Positions 10,561 to 23,089 of a stretch of 64,000 bases of DNA are shown here, piece by piece (the first letter of the stretch is position 1; the number at the start of each line of letters is the position of its first letter). The notes beneath the pieces are model-generated. The model made no database searches and was not told the origin of the DNA. It saw nothing but the letters and a program-made list of their open reading frames with translations. Position numbers and translations under genes: made by a program. The stretch is from Spirometra erinaceieuropaei (Eukaryota; Platyhelminthes; Cestoda; Diphyllobothriidea; Diphyllobothriidae): assembly GCA_902702965.1 (NCBI GenBank), contig CACRXP010000001.1:4712195-4776194 (forward strand), given 5' to 3'.

Positions 10561-13500
10561 CATATCCTCTTCCATTTTTGAGACAATTCTTTGTTCAGTT
10601 GTTCAGATTTTAAGGAAGCTCAAGTCGGCAAATATACGTTTTTGATTATTTTTCTTCCGGCCAGTACATGCATATAGGTCTAGTTGGAGCAACGAAATTT
10701 GAGAATAAAACAACTTATAAACAGTAGTCATAACTTGGGGTAAATTTGTTCAGACTTTTGGGGCAGCGGGATAATTATAGTCTAGTTTCTGTCAGTGATA
10801 CGGGAAGGGGGAGAGGGGAAGAGGTAGGCCGTTCTGATTTCAACTGCTTCATGTTTTCAAGAATTACAAAGCCGTGCCGAAATGGATCAGCCAGACTGCT
10901 CTCATCTTAGCCAGCACTTTTTAAATAGATCTGCCAAGTATGACCTGTGCGCAAACGGCTCCCCAACCACAACCCAGTCCCTGCAGACAGATGCACAGAG
11001 TTGCTGGTAAATAATCTGTCTTTCTTTGTTCTCCGCTGTAACTTTAAATTTGGTTTCGGACATTTTTCTCATTGGACCGCTAAAAAAATGCACCACAAGA
11101 AAGAGCTCTAATTTTTGGTCAAGGGCCTTCCATTTGAAAGGCAATCGTCGTCGCACTCGTATAAGAAACCTCGGCTATAGCCCCTACAAGTATTCCACAA
11201 GGGAGATGATCATTGTCGCCGCCTTATCGGGGACCATTTCTGCAGAGTCACTATTAGAAGGGAGGAGTTATACTACTTTAAAAACTCCAGGCAAATGTTG
11301 GTTTCGAGAAGTTAAGGCATTAGGTGAATGTCACAATGATTAACCATTTTATATATTCCCCCATTTCACATGGCTTTCGGCTCTTACTGTCATCGGTTAT
11401 TCGGGAAACGGCGCATAGGCCACGCGGTGCTAAGTTTCTGACTCAGACTAGCGCGAATGTCTGTAAATATTTTTGCAGAATGTCCTCGTGCTATCACACA
11501 TTTTTTCAGCTAGCTTGCACTTTTTTGTCTTATGCGATAATATCTTCTGCTGCGAAGGATATTTGCATGTGCTCATCAGTGGTTTCTGAACTTAGGCGCC
11601 TGCACTGAGGTGCAAAATTTTCGTGGTTGTTCATATAGTTTATTACTTCAAGACATCGTCGGTAACGACGTTTAAACTGCCTCTAAGGGGAAAGAATGCC
11701 GCAGGCAGACGCCTTTTTAACCGCGCCCCATTTTCAACATTCATAACAGATACTGTTGTCATGATGCGTATCGGAATAGGAGGACCAGAATTACCTTCAG
11801 AAGAATCTGGCGACGGGTTGCCGAGGTTTCTTTGTGTGCAGATGGTAGAACGCACAGCAGCAGTGAGGACAATTTTCGCGAAGTCCTTAGCCGCAGTTCC
11901 CATGACGGGTGCTGGTAACACCTTCGCATATGGTGGAGTTTAAATTCCTGCGAGAGGTGGCTACTTTGAGACTCGCGACCTGCTTTGGACACAGATTTTC
12001 GTCCCAGGGTTTATGAACTGGAGCAGTGTACCACTCATCAAGCGAAAACACAGCAAACAGCAAATAGATCACTTTTGTTCCGGTACTTAACCCCACTTGG
12101 CCGTTTATGGAAAAAACATTCATTCAACACTTTATAACACCTAGCTTTGTTCTTGAGTATTTGTATAAACCCTTTCTCTAAGCCTGCTCATTTCGACCTT
12201 CTGCACAGTAATTACGCCCTCATGCGTAGCAGTATGTACTTTGACTGATTTTCAAACGCAATCGGTCTTCTAACAACTTCTTTCTAAGTTATACGATGTG
12301 CACAGATCGCGCGTTATGCAAAAACAACGGTCCAAACATGGGGAATAGTAAACAATCCAATCCACTTCCAGCACGGATTTCGGTTAATGACGATTTGAGT
12401 TGGAGCTCCGATCTTCAGAAAATCGCAAAGGATCGCAAAGCGAGAATGCAGGCCTTCAGTGAATAAATTGCTGCAGTCGCTAGGAAGAAAATTGACCTTA
12501 ACCCGAGATCCCATATGATTAAAGCATGGGTCAGGCATTTGTCAGAAGTGGATTTTAACGTATTACATAATACGTTTTCTATCCATACAATGTTATCAGT
12601 ATTGCCTCATCAAAACCTACGGTCGCTTTCCTCATCAGTCCAAGATCCCTACTGTAGAGTTCCAGGACGAAAACGGATTGGTCATATTACGTAAGGCAAT
12701 CACGACGGATCAGTGTATGCCACTGTCAACTGGCCTTATCAGTTAAGGCTCCTAGCCAACAAGATATGGTTCCAAGCTGAGGTTTACATGAGAAAACTAC
12801 CGGTTTGATCAAATTTTACGTTTTTCCTTCCCGGTGTTCATGAAATAATTATTGGTTGCATCAAAAATCAGGAAATAGTCATTTGGCAGTCGTAGGGTAA
12901 GGTGGTACCCCTCCTAAAAGCGGCCAAGCTTGTGAAAATACTGGTTCCCAACGGCCACGATAATAATGGCCACAGCCCAGGGCTGAATTTTGTGACTTTT
13001 TAATTTTGTTCTGTGGTGTGGATCCCTAGAGGGTGCTGCAATAGTTATAAACCGGGATTCCCTTTTCCGCGGCACTAATTGGGCGGTCCAGACGGTCACA
13101 CGTTACGTCGGAAACCCGCGTGGTCTGAGACAGTTTACGGAAGTCAACATTCGTAGACCACAAACGTGCGGATGTGGTTTTCGATTACAAGATCGCGCTG
13201 TAAGCAACTGTCTGCATGTACAAAATTCCCTCAGAAGCCTATGACAGAAATACCAAGAGTGCGCACTTTTCTTAACCGAAGGGCTTGCAATAATATTAGG
13301 TCTCGGAGAATATTTAATCTTGAATACATCTTTTCATAAACGTGAACAGGTGTGCCACTGTGGATAGTATTGAAAAGAACCGTAAGCGGATAAACCCGCA
13401 GATTCCTCAGAAGGGAAATCGGCGCTCTTCTAAAATCGATTATTTATATGTTGACCTACTGAAGAGTAACGATCAGAAGTTCAGAGTCCGTCCGTAGAAC

Positions 13501-13792
13501 ACAACTAACTCGTCTTCTTTAAGTGTCAACTAATTCCATCTAAGAAGACCTGAATGCCCTTGCCTATTGTGACATCCCTGATGTCAATTTGTATTTTTGT
13601 TTGTTTTTCACTACTAACTGTTTGTTAGTAACCAGACTTTACTCATATCACTCTGCCTTTTGTTTCTTTACCCCTATTTTGTCGGTTCTCGTCGTTCTTT
13701 GTACATCGTTCTTTGTCCATTGTCTATTGTTCTTCGTCGCCGCTTCCTTTTAAACCGACCACCGCATTTTGGCGTCATTCGCTGACTGAAAT
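10561..13792. other. Unassigned stretch
   Basis: About 3.2 kb without a supported gene. Overlapping frames on both strands near 11623-11992 are open by chance and lack motifs. Pyrimidine-rich, loosely repetitive GTTCTTTG units occur near 13690-13740. Confidence 0.4.
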
Positions 13793-14025
13793 CAGAACGA
13801 AGTTTGTTCGAAAGCCGGCGTGCTGGGGTAACTTGATTATTATAGAATTGGTAGAATTGGTATAGAAATGGCAGTCTCCCTTGTCTTTGTCGGTACTGCC
13901 ATTCTGCCTATTATAGAATTATTCTGCACGATGGTTGGTCTTAGAAACCAACTTAATTAATCTTTTAGAAACGGAAACGCATTTCGGAATTTCTGTTGGC
14001 ATTTCATGCGTTAGCCCACCCACGG
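13793..14025 (+). mobile_element. TIR element (Tc1/mariner-like MITE), right end only
   Basis: Homologous to the right terminal arm of the element at 21209-22646. It runs from GTTTGTTCGAAAGCCGGCG through an AAACGCATTTCGGAATTTC block to an end at CCCACCCACGG, followed by TA at 14026-14027. The left arm is missing. A 60-bp SINE-1 fragment is inserted at 13850-13909. Confidence 0.75.
13850..13909 (+). mobile_element. SINE-1 fragment inserted in the MITE, with 11-bp target duplication
   Basis: The insert holds the distal hammerhead part and the CTTGTCTTTGTCGGTA segment of SINE-1. It is flanked by ATTATAGAATT at 13839-13849 and again at 13910-13920. Other MITE copies have this target only once. 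An 11-bp direct duplication is what LINE-mediated retroposition would leave. Confidence 0.75.
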
Positions 14026-14027
14026 TA

Positions 14028-15187
14028 CATTGGCATAACCTCTGAGGCCGATCCCCATTAACACCGCCTACTTCCTTTCCAATCTGATTGGCGTCCATTC
14101 AGCGGAGCTGGTTCCTGTTACTCTGCATACATCATTTATAAAGCTTCACACTACTTCTTTGTCCATTCCTGTGCGCCGTCTGATAATCCATTTAGTGATT
14201 TTCCCCTTTAACGTAATTTCCCCTTGAGAAACACTGCCATCCATTGCATTATCTCCGTCCCCTGGATTCCTTCCTAATCCACTGAATAGTGCGTAGTCCG
14301 CCGTCGTGAATCCATGCATTTCTAACTGCCTCTTGCTCACGTTCAGGTCGGACTCTATAGTAATTAGTCAATATTCCGTCGACGGAGAAGAAAATCGGAC
14401 GATAAATGTCCATGAGCTTTTTAGATCTCCTTTGGTTTTCTGCAGACGATCCACAGGTCTCATAAGAACGTCCACTGTCACTTCTTCCATGCCCTAGCCA
14501 TTGTCGGCACTTATCATCTTCTATTTCCTACTGCTACTTCGGCTAGCAATTTCATGTTTTGAATTTTAATGCCTGAGGCTTCTGTTTGTGCATTATCTTA
14601 CTTCTACTCATTCGCTGTGTCATAAATTGCACATTTGTCCGTGTAAAAGCGTTCGCCCACGCACCGCGATTGTTGATAAATCTCACCTACTACCCGCGGA
14701 AGCAAACATCATGCCGGGTCAGGCATGCCTCCTGGGTTTGAATAGGCATGCCTGCGGATTACCTCGTATAGGGTGTGGGCTTGGCGATACCCAGTGCGCC
14801 CTGGGCTGGCGCCTAAACATGCTGGCTTTGGACACACGCGTCCAGCGCTGACCCACTGCGATAATGAAATTTTCGGCAACGGTAGTGCCATGTTCATGCC
14901 ATCTGTCTTTACCTTGCGGTCGGGCTATGCTGGTAGTCTTGCCCAGTGTAAAACTAGCTTTTCCAACTACCTAAGTCTATTTAGTGGACATTCAATAGTA
15001 ATATAAGTCGATGTACTTATTCAAGTGTCTCGTCGTTCTCCCATGAAAATGGAATTGCTGTCTTTTTGAGGCATTCAGCACTTGAGGCAATTTTTTGGCC
15101 AGCATGAGCCTGCTTGACCGTACATTGCGCGTGGAATAGTTGTTTACAGTTGACTTCATTCATCAAAGGGTTATTTTACTACGGTAT
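14028..15187. other. Unassigned stretch
   Basis: A GC-richer block at about 14700-14860, with paired GGCATGCCT motifs, looks repetitive, but I cannot name it. No gene is supported. Confidence 0.4.
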
Positions 15188-15464
15188 GGGGCGCTCACCG
15201 ATCGTTCATACGGACCTCACTCGTTCCGCTGTCTTATGGACTCTCGCTCGAGCCCAACCACCAGCCGCACAGCGGCGCATGATATAGGCATAATGATATT
15301 ACCGACAAAGACAAGGAAGGTTGGAATGGCCATTTCTGGCTTATTAGCCGTTGTCAGCCAGTCATACCCAATCCCGCAGCGTGGCACACCCGGGGCTCGA
15401 ACTCGCGACCTGTTTGTTAGAAGCCCACGTCTCTAAACACCGAGCCACGAGCCCGTTGCCCTGT
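15188..15464 (-). mobile_element. SINE-1: tRNA-like head, hammerhead, palindromic tail
   Basis: Minus-strand order: a tRNA-like head (A-box-like TGGCTCGGTG and box B GAGTTCGAGCCCC, with TTCTAAC between), then a hammerhead-like segment (15363-15319), then CTTGTCTTTGTCGGTA. A tail follows containing the palindrome GCGCCGCTGTGCGGC and ending GGTGAGCGCCCC. The layout matches the copy at 44191. The hammerhead has CTGACAA in place of CTGACGA, and stem I is weakened (GACTGG/CCAACC), so it is probably dead. Confidence 0.8.
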
Positions 15465-16744
15465 CAGTTATTTTACTAATGGGCAGCACTCCGAATCCAC
15501 TAGAAAATAATAACAGGGCAGAACACACAAAGTCAGGAATGAAACTGTAAGATGAACTACTAATAACTAAGGCTGTAAGTTTGGGCAGAAGCCATTTGCG
15601 AAAGCATGAACACACCTGCGACCAGGGAGACTTCCACGTTACATAAGATTTCTATGAGCAAGAGCACAAACATTCACTAAATATATGTTCAAAAACTAAT
15701 GTCTTCGTAGGCAAGAGTGTTACACGGTCATTTGTGTGATTAAAGCACGCGGTCACAACACGGACAATCTGAAAGTCTATATTGGTTACGCGATGGTTAA
15801 ACGGAGTTTAGGAAGGCTGTTGTGGTAGCGTTAATCTTGAAAATGGTAACAGATGTTTCTTATTCGGGAAGCTTTCCGGGCCAGATTGGAGCGGTCGAGA
15901 CTGAGATGCGTGGTTGCGGTAATAAAAGATGGAATGGTGAATGAATATAGTAACGTGGCTAATGTAGTGCGGTTTTATGACCTGGGAGTTAAACAGAGTT
16001 GGTTTACGTGACTGAGGCTCCGGCGTTGTTCTACAAGTCCACTTGGAAATGTGGCCATGCTCACAGAGTCTGAGTGTTTTTTAACATGGATCCGGAGTAA
16101 GGGATCATTGAAGGTGTCTCCTTTTGCTTGGGATTCGATTATTTACTGAATTTCATATGTTCTGGTCCAGAATTTACGGCAGTATGCCACGACTGCTGGT
16201 TTAAACATGGTTTTCCTAAGGTATGCTAGGCAATATTTTAAATGCTTGGGCAGTGTCCCCAGTGCGTCCTTTCTGGTTATGCCTTTGTCAGTCCTATCTG
16301 TGAGCACCCGTAGAGAAGTCAGCATATAATATTCATTTAGCCATGCATCCGTCATCTGTTCTCCCTACCTGAACGTCCCGTCGCAGACGCACTAGCCTCA
16401 TAATGGCGTGTTTGCTGAAGAGGCGGGTGCTTCCAGCGATCTCGGTTTTTAATGATCCTATATTTTTACCCCACATCCACATTTACAGACGATCTCACCT
16501 GCATTGACAGCATGAAAAATGGCAAATGGGTGTATAACCGTGGCAGTACTCATAGGATGCACTTTCTATATCAAAGCATACCTTCAAAAATTTTCGACCC
16601 CCACATTCCTCGCAATGTGGTAATTGCATTATTCCGCGCTCATCGCTCGTGCTGATTATTAGCGTGATAACTACTGAGCAGTTTCGTCCACCAACACTGA
16701 CACTAAAACATTACTCGCATGTACGCTCCCCATGTGACTAATTA
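15465..16744. other. Unassigned stretch
   Basis: No supported gene or repeat. Confidence 0.4.
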
Positions 16745-17075
16745 GCCTACTCGAACAAAGTTTCGGCGCAGATTACGGAGGGGGAGTTCGCTGCACTTGT
16801 TAATAGACTGCGTGTCAGAGAACCATAACTCAAGCAGCTCGCGGCCCAGCGATCGACAGTTCTCGCGAGAATTTCTGGCTCAATAAACTCAAAGGCGTGG
16901 TTGAATCTCGTCGGATGTGCCGCTATTCGAAACCTAACATCATTCCTATTCGCCGCAATTGTGTGTTTGGTCACTCACCTCCGTAGTGCGCTTCGAAATT
17001 CTCAGGCGTAATTGCTTTGTTCGAACCGGTAAATGACTCCACGCGTATCCGGCCCTTGTAGTCGGTCATTTGGCC
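16745..17075 (-). pseudogene. Penelope-like GIY-YIG C-terminal fragment
   Basis: The minus-strand translation NRNDVRFRIAAHPTRFNHAF, then EFIEPEILARTVDRWAASCL, matches the GIY-YIG C-terminal block of the other PLEs (NSQVAAHSTGLGHIFKFQEAEILAR, then RELLESW). Residues upstream of 16974 are in other frames. Neither RT nor a 3' ribozyme is seen. Confidence 0.7.
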
Positions 17076-17672
17076 TCAGGACCTGACTCTAGACGATCGC
17101 CTGCCTTAGTTGTATGATCAAATTTGCAAGAGGTACGCGAAGTCGACAGGCGTCATTGGCATAGCACTGTGCTGGCCAAAATTTGGAGGCAGCGCGACGT
17201 GACGAAATTGAAAATATCCTCTAGTAGTACTACACCTACCGAAATCAATGATAGCACGAAAGTGACAAATTATTGACCAATCAGGACCGCGTTTCCATGC
17301 CCCACCAGTCATCCGCTCAAACGATCCGTCGTGTCTGAATTTCAGACATTTTGTCGAAAAATTTCTTGTCTTAGCGACCGCATCTCATGTCTATGAGTGT
17401 CTATCTGGAACTAGTACTTCCTATTGTATCGGCCTTGGTGGCAGGTCTAAGGGCCAACAGCTGCGCATCCGTAGTTATATGTCTCCTCATAACCCATGCA
17501 TTAACCTGTTCGTCATGCTGCGCTCCATCCTACCCTCTGTCATCGTGCTTCCTTTCACGAATTTGCACATTGTCCTTCACGCTATACGCATCTTCGCTGT
17601 CAGCGCCGTCTTGAGATTGGAATATCCCCTACCTCATCGGGCCATTGACTCTCCTCTAGGTGGATGGAGCTG
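17076..17672. other. Unassigned stretch
   Basis: A 75-codon hydrophobic plus-strand frame at 17387-17614 has no homologue that I recognise, and I do not call it a gene. Confidence 0.4.
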
Positions 17673-18750
17673 CAATAGGTCGGCTAAATCATAAAATGTT
17701 AACTAAAATTCCAAAAGGCGTTTTCGCTTCCAAAAGATCAATTAATTAGGGTTGTAAAACGAATCATCGCGCAGCATAATTCTATATTCACTAAGTTGCC
17801 TCATGATGCCGGCTTTAGAATGAACTTCTTTCCAGCTGCATGCAAAAACTATACTCTGCAAAAAATGGCTACTTATGTAGCATGCATTTTTCTTATTGAT
17901 TTTCGATTCCCTTAAAAATTCAATTATATTTGATAGGCAACATGCATAGAAATATTCTTTTTGGCCATCCGGTAGAAAATGACGTACTCTTCCAATCTTA
18001 TCCTCGAAGGAACGATATAATTTGATTTTAAAAAAGTTTCTTATTGTGAGATTCCTCAATACCGTGAAATTTCAGTTTATAAAACGTCATTTCTCTGCAT
18101 TTACCAAGGCGGCTTGTAAAGTTAACAGAACGGCTCAAATCAACTGCTAAATTTCATGAAGCTCATATAATCTCCACTTAATGCCGTAGAGAAATTTATG
18201 GTTGCATGTATTACCGACAAAGACAAGGGAGACTGTAATAGCCATTTCTGGTTTATTAGCTGTCATCAGGCAGTCATAATCAACCCCGAACTGTGGAACA
18301 CCTGGGGCTCGAACTCAAGACCTGTTAGTTAGAAGTTCACACCTCCAACCACTGGGCCACGGATCCTTTGTCCATGCAGCCTATATCATGCGCCGCTGTG
18401 CGGCTGTTAGTTGGGCTCGAGAGAGAGAGAGAGAGCCCATAAGGCACAACGAAACGAGCGAGTTCCGTAAGAACGATCGGTGAGCGCCCCCTACCAAATG
18501 TATGGTTTTCGTGCACGGAAAATATACGGTTTGTAGTTTGGAAACCCTGAATGCAAGTGTAACGGCAGTTCGGGTTCAAAATTACTCGGAAATTGAAGGA
18601 GTTTTTGAAAATCAAATTATAGCCTTGCTTCGAGCATAAAATAGGAAGAAGACGTAATTTTCTACCTAATGAGCAAAAAATGCATACGGTTAGCATGTTT
18701 TCTATGAAATACAACTGAGTTTTTTAAGAGCATCGAAAATCAATATATTA
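17673..18750 (+). mobile_element. TIR element (MITE), left arm and centre, with nested SINE-1
   Basis: Starts CAATAGGTCGGCTAAATCAT, a diverged form of CAGTAGGTGGGCTAACTCAT at 21209, and follows that element base for base through its centre. It stops near 18750 at GAGCATCGAAAATCAATAT, before the right terminal arm. A SINE-1 is inserted at 18204-18500. Without the insert the copy is about 780 bp. No transposase is encoded. Confidence 0.75.
18204..18500 (-). mobile_element. SINE-1 with rearranged module order
   Basis: In plus-strand order the modules are hammerhead (minus, 18275-18231), tRNA-like head (minus, about 18366-18300), then the palindromic tail in plus orientation (about 18380-18495). 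In the copies at 15188 and 44191 the tail follows the hammerhead in the same orientation. Flanking TATGGTT at 18197-18203 and 18501-18507 is a credible target-site duplication, since uninterrupted MITE copies have it once. The hammerhead has CTGATGA and GAAAT intact, but stems I and II have mismatches. Confidence 0.7.
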
Positions 18751-21208
18751 CTGGTCGTCTTGGGACTGCCTGTAGTGTCCAGATATAGGTCTTTCTTCAG
18801 TGTATATGCGTTGGAAGTGCGTTCACCAGGCGGGTTACTGAAAATGCTCCTCATGTTGGGCCTTGGGACCTTGTTGAGAACCCCCTACGGATCCGGCGGT
18901 CATCGTGGAACACAACAACTGTTAAGACGGCTCATAACACGACACACCATTCCTGTCCTCCGGCCGTCAGGTCTGGCAGAGAACCGCAAGCCAGCAGACC
19001 AGTCTAGCCTAGCAAGTCCGCGTGCGACCTTCTGGGTCTGCTCATGCAGGCGTTCAGGGCTGGAACAGTAGAAACACGCAAACCAGACAAGGGCAGACCC
19101 ATTAAGGACGAAGAAACGGACAGAAGAACTGGGAGTAGATGTACGCAGACTATCGCAGTAAGGCTCTCTGCTATCCCGTCCGTCTTCTATTTCACACAGA
19201 ACTGGCGTCGTACTACTTGGAAGTATAACAGCAGCCAAATATTTCTTTTTCATGCAGGCGCTGCCGTCGCCATGGCGCATTTTGTCCCTGCGTCACTGGC
19301 GACTATCTTTATGGGTTCTTGCCTATGGTAGCGAAAGAATAGTTTCCTGGGTGAATGTTCTACGTACACATTTAACGTTATGCAATTTTGTAAAATTCTC
19401 CGGCATTTACCTCCACCCTGCAAAGGTACGTTGGATTTAAGTTATTGCGACCTACTAAAACTAGGAAACCAAAACAGGCAACTTATATCACAGAGCACAT
19501 GACTGGCACCAGTTGCCATATTCTACGAAAAGTTTGAAGCATCTGGCCACGTCACTAAGTAAATTCAACCAAATTCAGGGATGGACATAAGAAGAAGAAG
19601 AAGAAGTTGAAGATGAAGAAGAAGAAGAAGAAGAAGAAGAGGAAGAGGAAGAAGAAGAAGAAGAAGAAGAAGAAGAAGAAGAAAGTGAGCAATGTGTTGC
19701 CACATTAGTCATAGTAATACAATTCTGAAAACACTGCAGAGGTTAGTACAACCACACGTCAAAGGGCGTTCGCAGATACGCAGAGATCGCATCATAACAT
19801 TTTGCGGTGACGAATGACCAATAATTAACATGAAGAAGCTCTTCTGGTAAAAAAAAACTGGTCAAGCAGATGACTCGTCCCGCCTTCCTTCCCGTCATCG
19901 ACAAATTATGGCACAACTTAGAGGTTTAAATCTCCAGTTCAATATGCATTTAATTTAAATGTTCCTACAAATTCGACTACCGAACTCAGGTTCTTCGGAC
20001 TGTGCTAGGGGTTGCGCAGTGTCGTATGAGAGGGTGTTTATCGTTCCGTTCGGGTTTCACAATGATTTTTGCTGGCCTTCGATTACTATTCTCCGATTAA
20101 TATGTGACTCCACGCAGACGCTCCGGATCCCGATCGCCGGGATAAAAAAGGAACGTCCACTCCTGTTCACAGTCCAGAACCGATTGGTCAATGCTCCTTC
20201 TTTGCGTCCCTTATATATCCACTCCATCACTTGACAACGACCTCCCTTGAGAAGATAATTCTTTATCACTCTGGCACATTCTCCGCTAAGACAGTACATT
20301 TTCGCTTCCTTGCAAAAAACAGGGCAAATGACTATAACGCCTCACCTCGATGCACATATCAAGGCAAGCCAGAGGGCTGTAGTGGCAAACGCTTTATGTT
20401 CGGAAGGGAGAGCCGGGCTTAGATCCTGAAATTAATGGAGTGCAGCTGAGTAGTACAATCAGTTAGGATGTAGGGACGCATCAATTCCAGCGGCAAACCG
20501 TGCATGATGTGGTAGATAGCACCATGTGCATCCTGCATGTGGTGGCTGCTCCAAGCGATTCTTACTTGTCACCCAACTCTTATCTGAGGCTTTCCAAAGC
20601 CGGGCGCCGCCTAGCGGCATGACCTTGGTTACCGCATCGACCCTCAGGCTAAGCCAGGTGAGGGTACCTGATGTTATGTGGGACCTTACACCCGGTAATT
20701 ACATCTCCTTCCCCTTCCACATTCAAAACGTCCCACGGAGAGGACGACACACAATACCGTGGGCCATCCAGGCCAACTCTGGTCGCTCCTCTCCTAAAAT
20801 ATGCCGTCACCCATAGTGAAGTTCGGTAGTCTTCTGGAGTGTCTCTTCAACATTTTCTAGTGACATTACTGTTTAACCCCACGAGGAGGAAGGTACTGGA
20901 CAAGGTGATGTGGTCAAGTCATGTGCACGTTGCAGTGGCCCTCGGATGCACAACTCACGACTGAGATTAACAACAACCGTCCCCCATCCTCCCGACCTAC
21001 CGCACAGGGTACTTAAGCTATTCCGGGCAGCCGAGAATGTTCGTTCTCCTTTAGACCTGAAAGGAGAACAATGCCAGTCGCTCGACAGTTGCGGACGTCG
21101 GATACTGAATCTCAAGGCCAGATACTAATTGTATATTTTCAACCTGCATATGGAAATGGTCAGTTCATCCTCCTCCCGCTAGTTAAAGATAATTGGGAGC
21201 AACGTCTA
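18751..21208. other. Unassigned stretch with GAA microsatellite
   Basis: A purine-rich (GAA)n/(GGA)n tract lies at about 19590-19682. Sequence at about 18830-19320 and 20460-21115 is GC-richer than its surroundings and looks like old repeat, but I cannot classify it. No gene is supported. Confidence 0.4.
19590..19682 (+). repeat. (GAA)n microsatellite
   Basis: About 90 bp of AGA/GAA triplets with rare interruptions (GTTGAAGAT, GAGGAAGAG). Confidence 0.9.
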
Positions 21209-21919
21209 CAGTAGGTGGGCTAACTCATGAAATGCCAACCGAAATTCCGAAATGCGTTTTCGTTTCATAAAGATTATTTAAGTGGAGTTGTAAAAACAAT
21301 CATCGTGCAGCATAATTCTACAATAATTCAGTTATTCTAGAAGGCCGGCTTTCGAACAAAAAACCTCCTCCCGGCTGCATGCTCCGTAAAAAAATGACTA
21401 CTCAAGCAGCATGCACTTTTTTCATTGATTTTCGATGCCCTTCAAGAATGAATTATATTTCAGGGAAAATATGCATGAAAATATCAATTTTTTGCTCATT
21501 CAGTAGCAAATTACGTCTTTTTTCAACTTTAGCACTCGAAGGAAGGGTATAGTTCGGTTTAAAAAGGTTTCTAATTTTGACATTTTTTAATACAATAAAA
21601 TGGCCCTTCATAAAACATCATGTCTCTGCATTTACCAATGTGGCTTGCAGAGGTAACAGTGTGGTTCAAATCCACTGCTTAATATAATAAACCCCATATA
21701 GTCTCCTCCTAATACGTTAGAGAAGTTTATGGTTTTCCGTACGCGGAAATTATACGGTTTGTAGTTTGGGAACCCTGAATGCAAGTGTAACGACAGGTTG
21801 GGTTCAAAATTATTCGGGAATTGGAAAAGTTTTATAAAACCAAATTATACCCTTCCTTCGATTGTAAAATTGAAATAAGACGTACGTTCCTACGAAATGA
21901 GCAAAAGAATGAATATTTA

Positions 21920-22361
21920 GTGAAAATCTGATTCCCAGGTGGCATATCAAAAGAAGAGGGGATGGGGGGGGGGTGCGATTGTGGGCCGGGCCAGCGATCA
22001 CACAGCAAGGCAAGTGCAAGAAGCCTGGATGTCCACCGACCGCTCTGTCAACCGCCACATCAATTTGCCTCCCCCCTATCTGACTTTACGAACCTTCTTA
22101 ACGGGGGACAGTCACGCGCGGGACAATCGGGGCCGTCAGTCATCACCGCGGCCGACGGGGGCGATTCACGCCACGGTGACATGCGGGTTAGATGCAGCCA
22201 CACAGGCGGCATTGGCGGATCACGCATTGGACAAAGGGCGCCATAATAAGGAGTGCTGTGCACAAGACCTCCAAGTGCCTGAAGATGGGTAGACGGATAA
22301 ACTACCCGAAACGTCGGATCTCAAATAAACCCCTCCCGGTGAACGCCCCCTCTTCTTTTGA
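21920..22361 (+). mobile_element. Penelope-like 3' fragment inserted in MITE, 12-bp target duplication
   Basis: Flanked by AATGAATATTTA at 21908-21919 and 22362-22373. It encodes only the PLE C-terminus (RASDHTARQVQEAWMSTDRS, then VNRHINLPPPY) and then a 3' non-coding end with a hammerhead. Both ends carry TCAAAAGAAGAGG in inverted orientation (left near 21946, right ending at 22361). It is the same family as the larger copy at 25040-27060. The left end is 5'-truncated and starts with a short inverted copy of the 3' terminus, a usual PLE feature. Confidence 0.8.
22273..22320 (+). ncRNA. Hammerhead ribozyme (PLE 3' end), stem I weakened
   Basis: CTGAAGA (22279-22285) is followed by an extra T and a perfect stem II, GGGTAG/CTACCC (22287-22292 and 22302-22307), with a 9-nt loop. 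Then come GAA (22308-22310), ACGT (22311-22314) and C17 (22315). The core is complete. Stem I (upstream AAGTGC, downstream GGATC) pairs poorly compared with the sister copy at 25083, so activity is doubtful. Confidence 0.7.
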
Positions 22362-22646
22362 AATGAATATTTATATGCACGTTTTCCGTGAAATAAAATT
22401 GAATTTTTAGGGCACCGAAAATAAGTAAAAAATGAATGTTACATAAGTAGTCATTTTTTACGGAGTACACTTTTTGGATGCAGCCGGCAGGAAGTTTGTC
22501 CGAAAGCCGGCGCCCTGGGGTAACTGAATTATTATAGAATTATGCTGCACGATGATTGTTTTTACAATCCTACTTAATCAATCCTTTCGAAACGAAAACG
22601 CATTTCGAAATTTCTGTTGAGATTTCATGAGTTAGCCCCCTTACTG

Positions 22647-23089
22647 AAAGTAGAAATTATCTTTTCCTGAGGGAACTATGGACGATTAACTGGCTCGAGT
22701 GTTCCAACACAAACCCCACCTGTTTCCTTCTGTGTCCTGATAAGGGTAGATGAGTGCGGCTGGTTTTCATGCAACTCACCGCACTTCCGACCATCACTCA
22801 CAAGGTGTGGTCCCAGCAGCTATGCGGCACGAACGTCCGATGTTAGTTTTCAATGGTCTTCTGAACCCCAATCCAAGTTTAGTATACATCAGCACCAAGC
22901 GCTCCGGTAATGTGGGTTTATGACGGCAAATAAAACAATAAGTGTTCATAAGCTCATCTATTCTCCTTATCAGTTGTACATTTTCATTGAGAGGGGGAGT
23001 AGTTCTCGTGGATGTTATGTAATCGACAGATCTTCCGTTTGACACATATGTAATTGCCGAAAATGGTTACGCCTAGCTGGTAATGCCGC
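22647..23089. other. Unassigned stretch
   Basis: No supported feature. Confidence 0.4.

Larger units (their letters stand above)
21209..22646 (+). mobile_element. TIR element (Tc1/mariner-like MITE) with nested PLE
   Basis: Left end CAGTAGGTGGGCTAACTCAT follows TA (21207-21208). The right end is its inverted complement, ending TTACTG at 22646. The terminal arms are inverted copies of each other over several hundred bp and share AAATGCGTTTTCG and AAGCCGGC blocks. Removing the PLE insert at 21920-22361 and one target copy leaves about 984 bp, matching the full-length copies at 27371 and 59613. No transposase frame is present, so the element is non-autonomous. TA flanks and CAGT termini are the Tc1/mariner hallmark. 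Confidence 0.8.

Noticed and set aside
11623..11992. Overlapping frames of about 100 codons on both strands
   Set aside because: Open by chance; no conserved motif in either direction.
12610..12660. Minus-strand CTGATGAGG as a ribozyme core
   Set aside because: No GAA placed after a plausible stem II.
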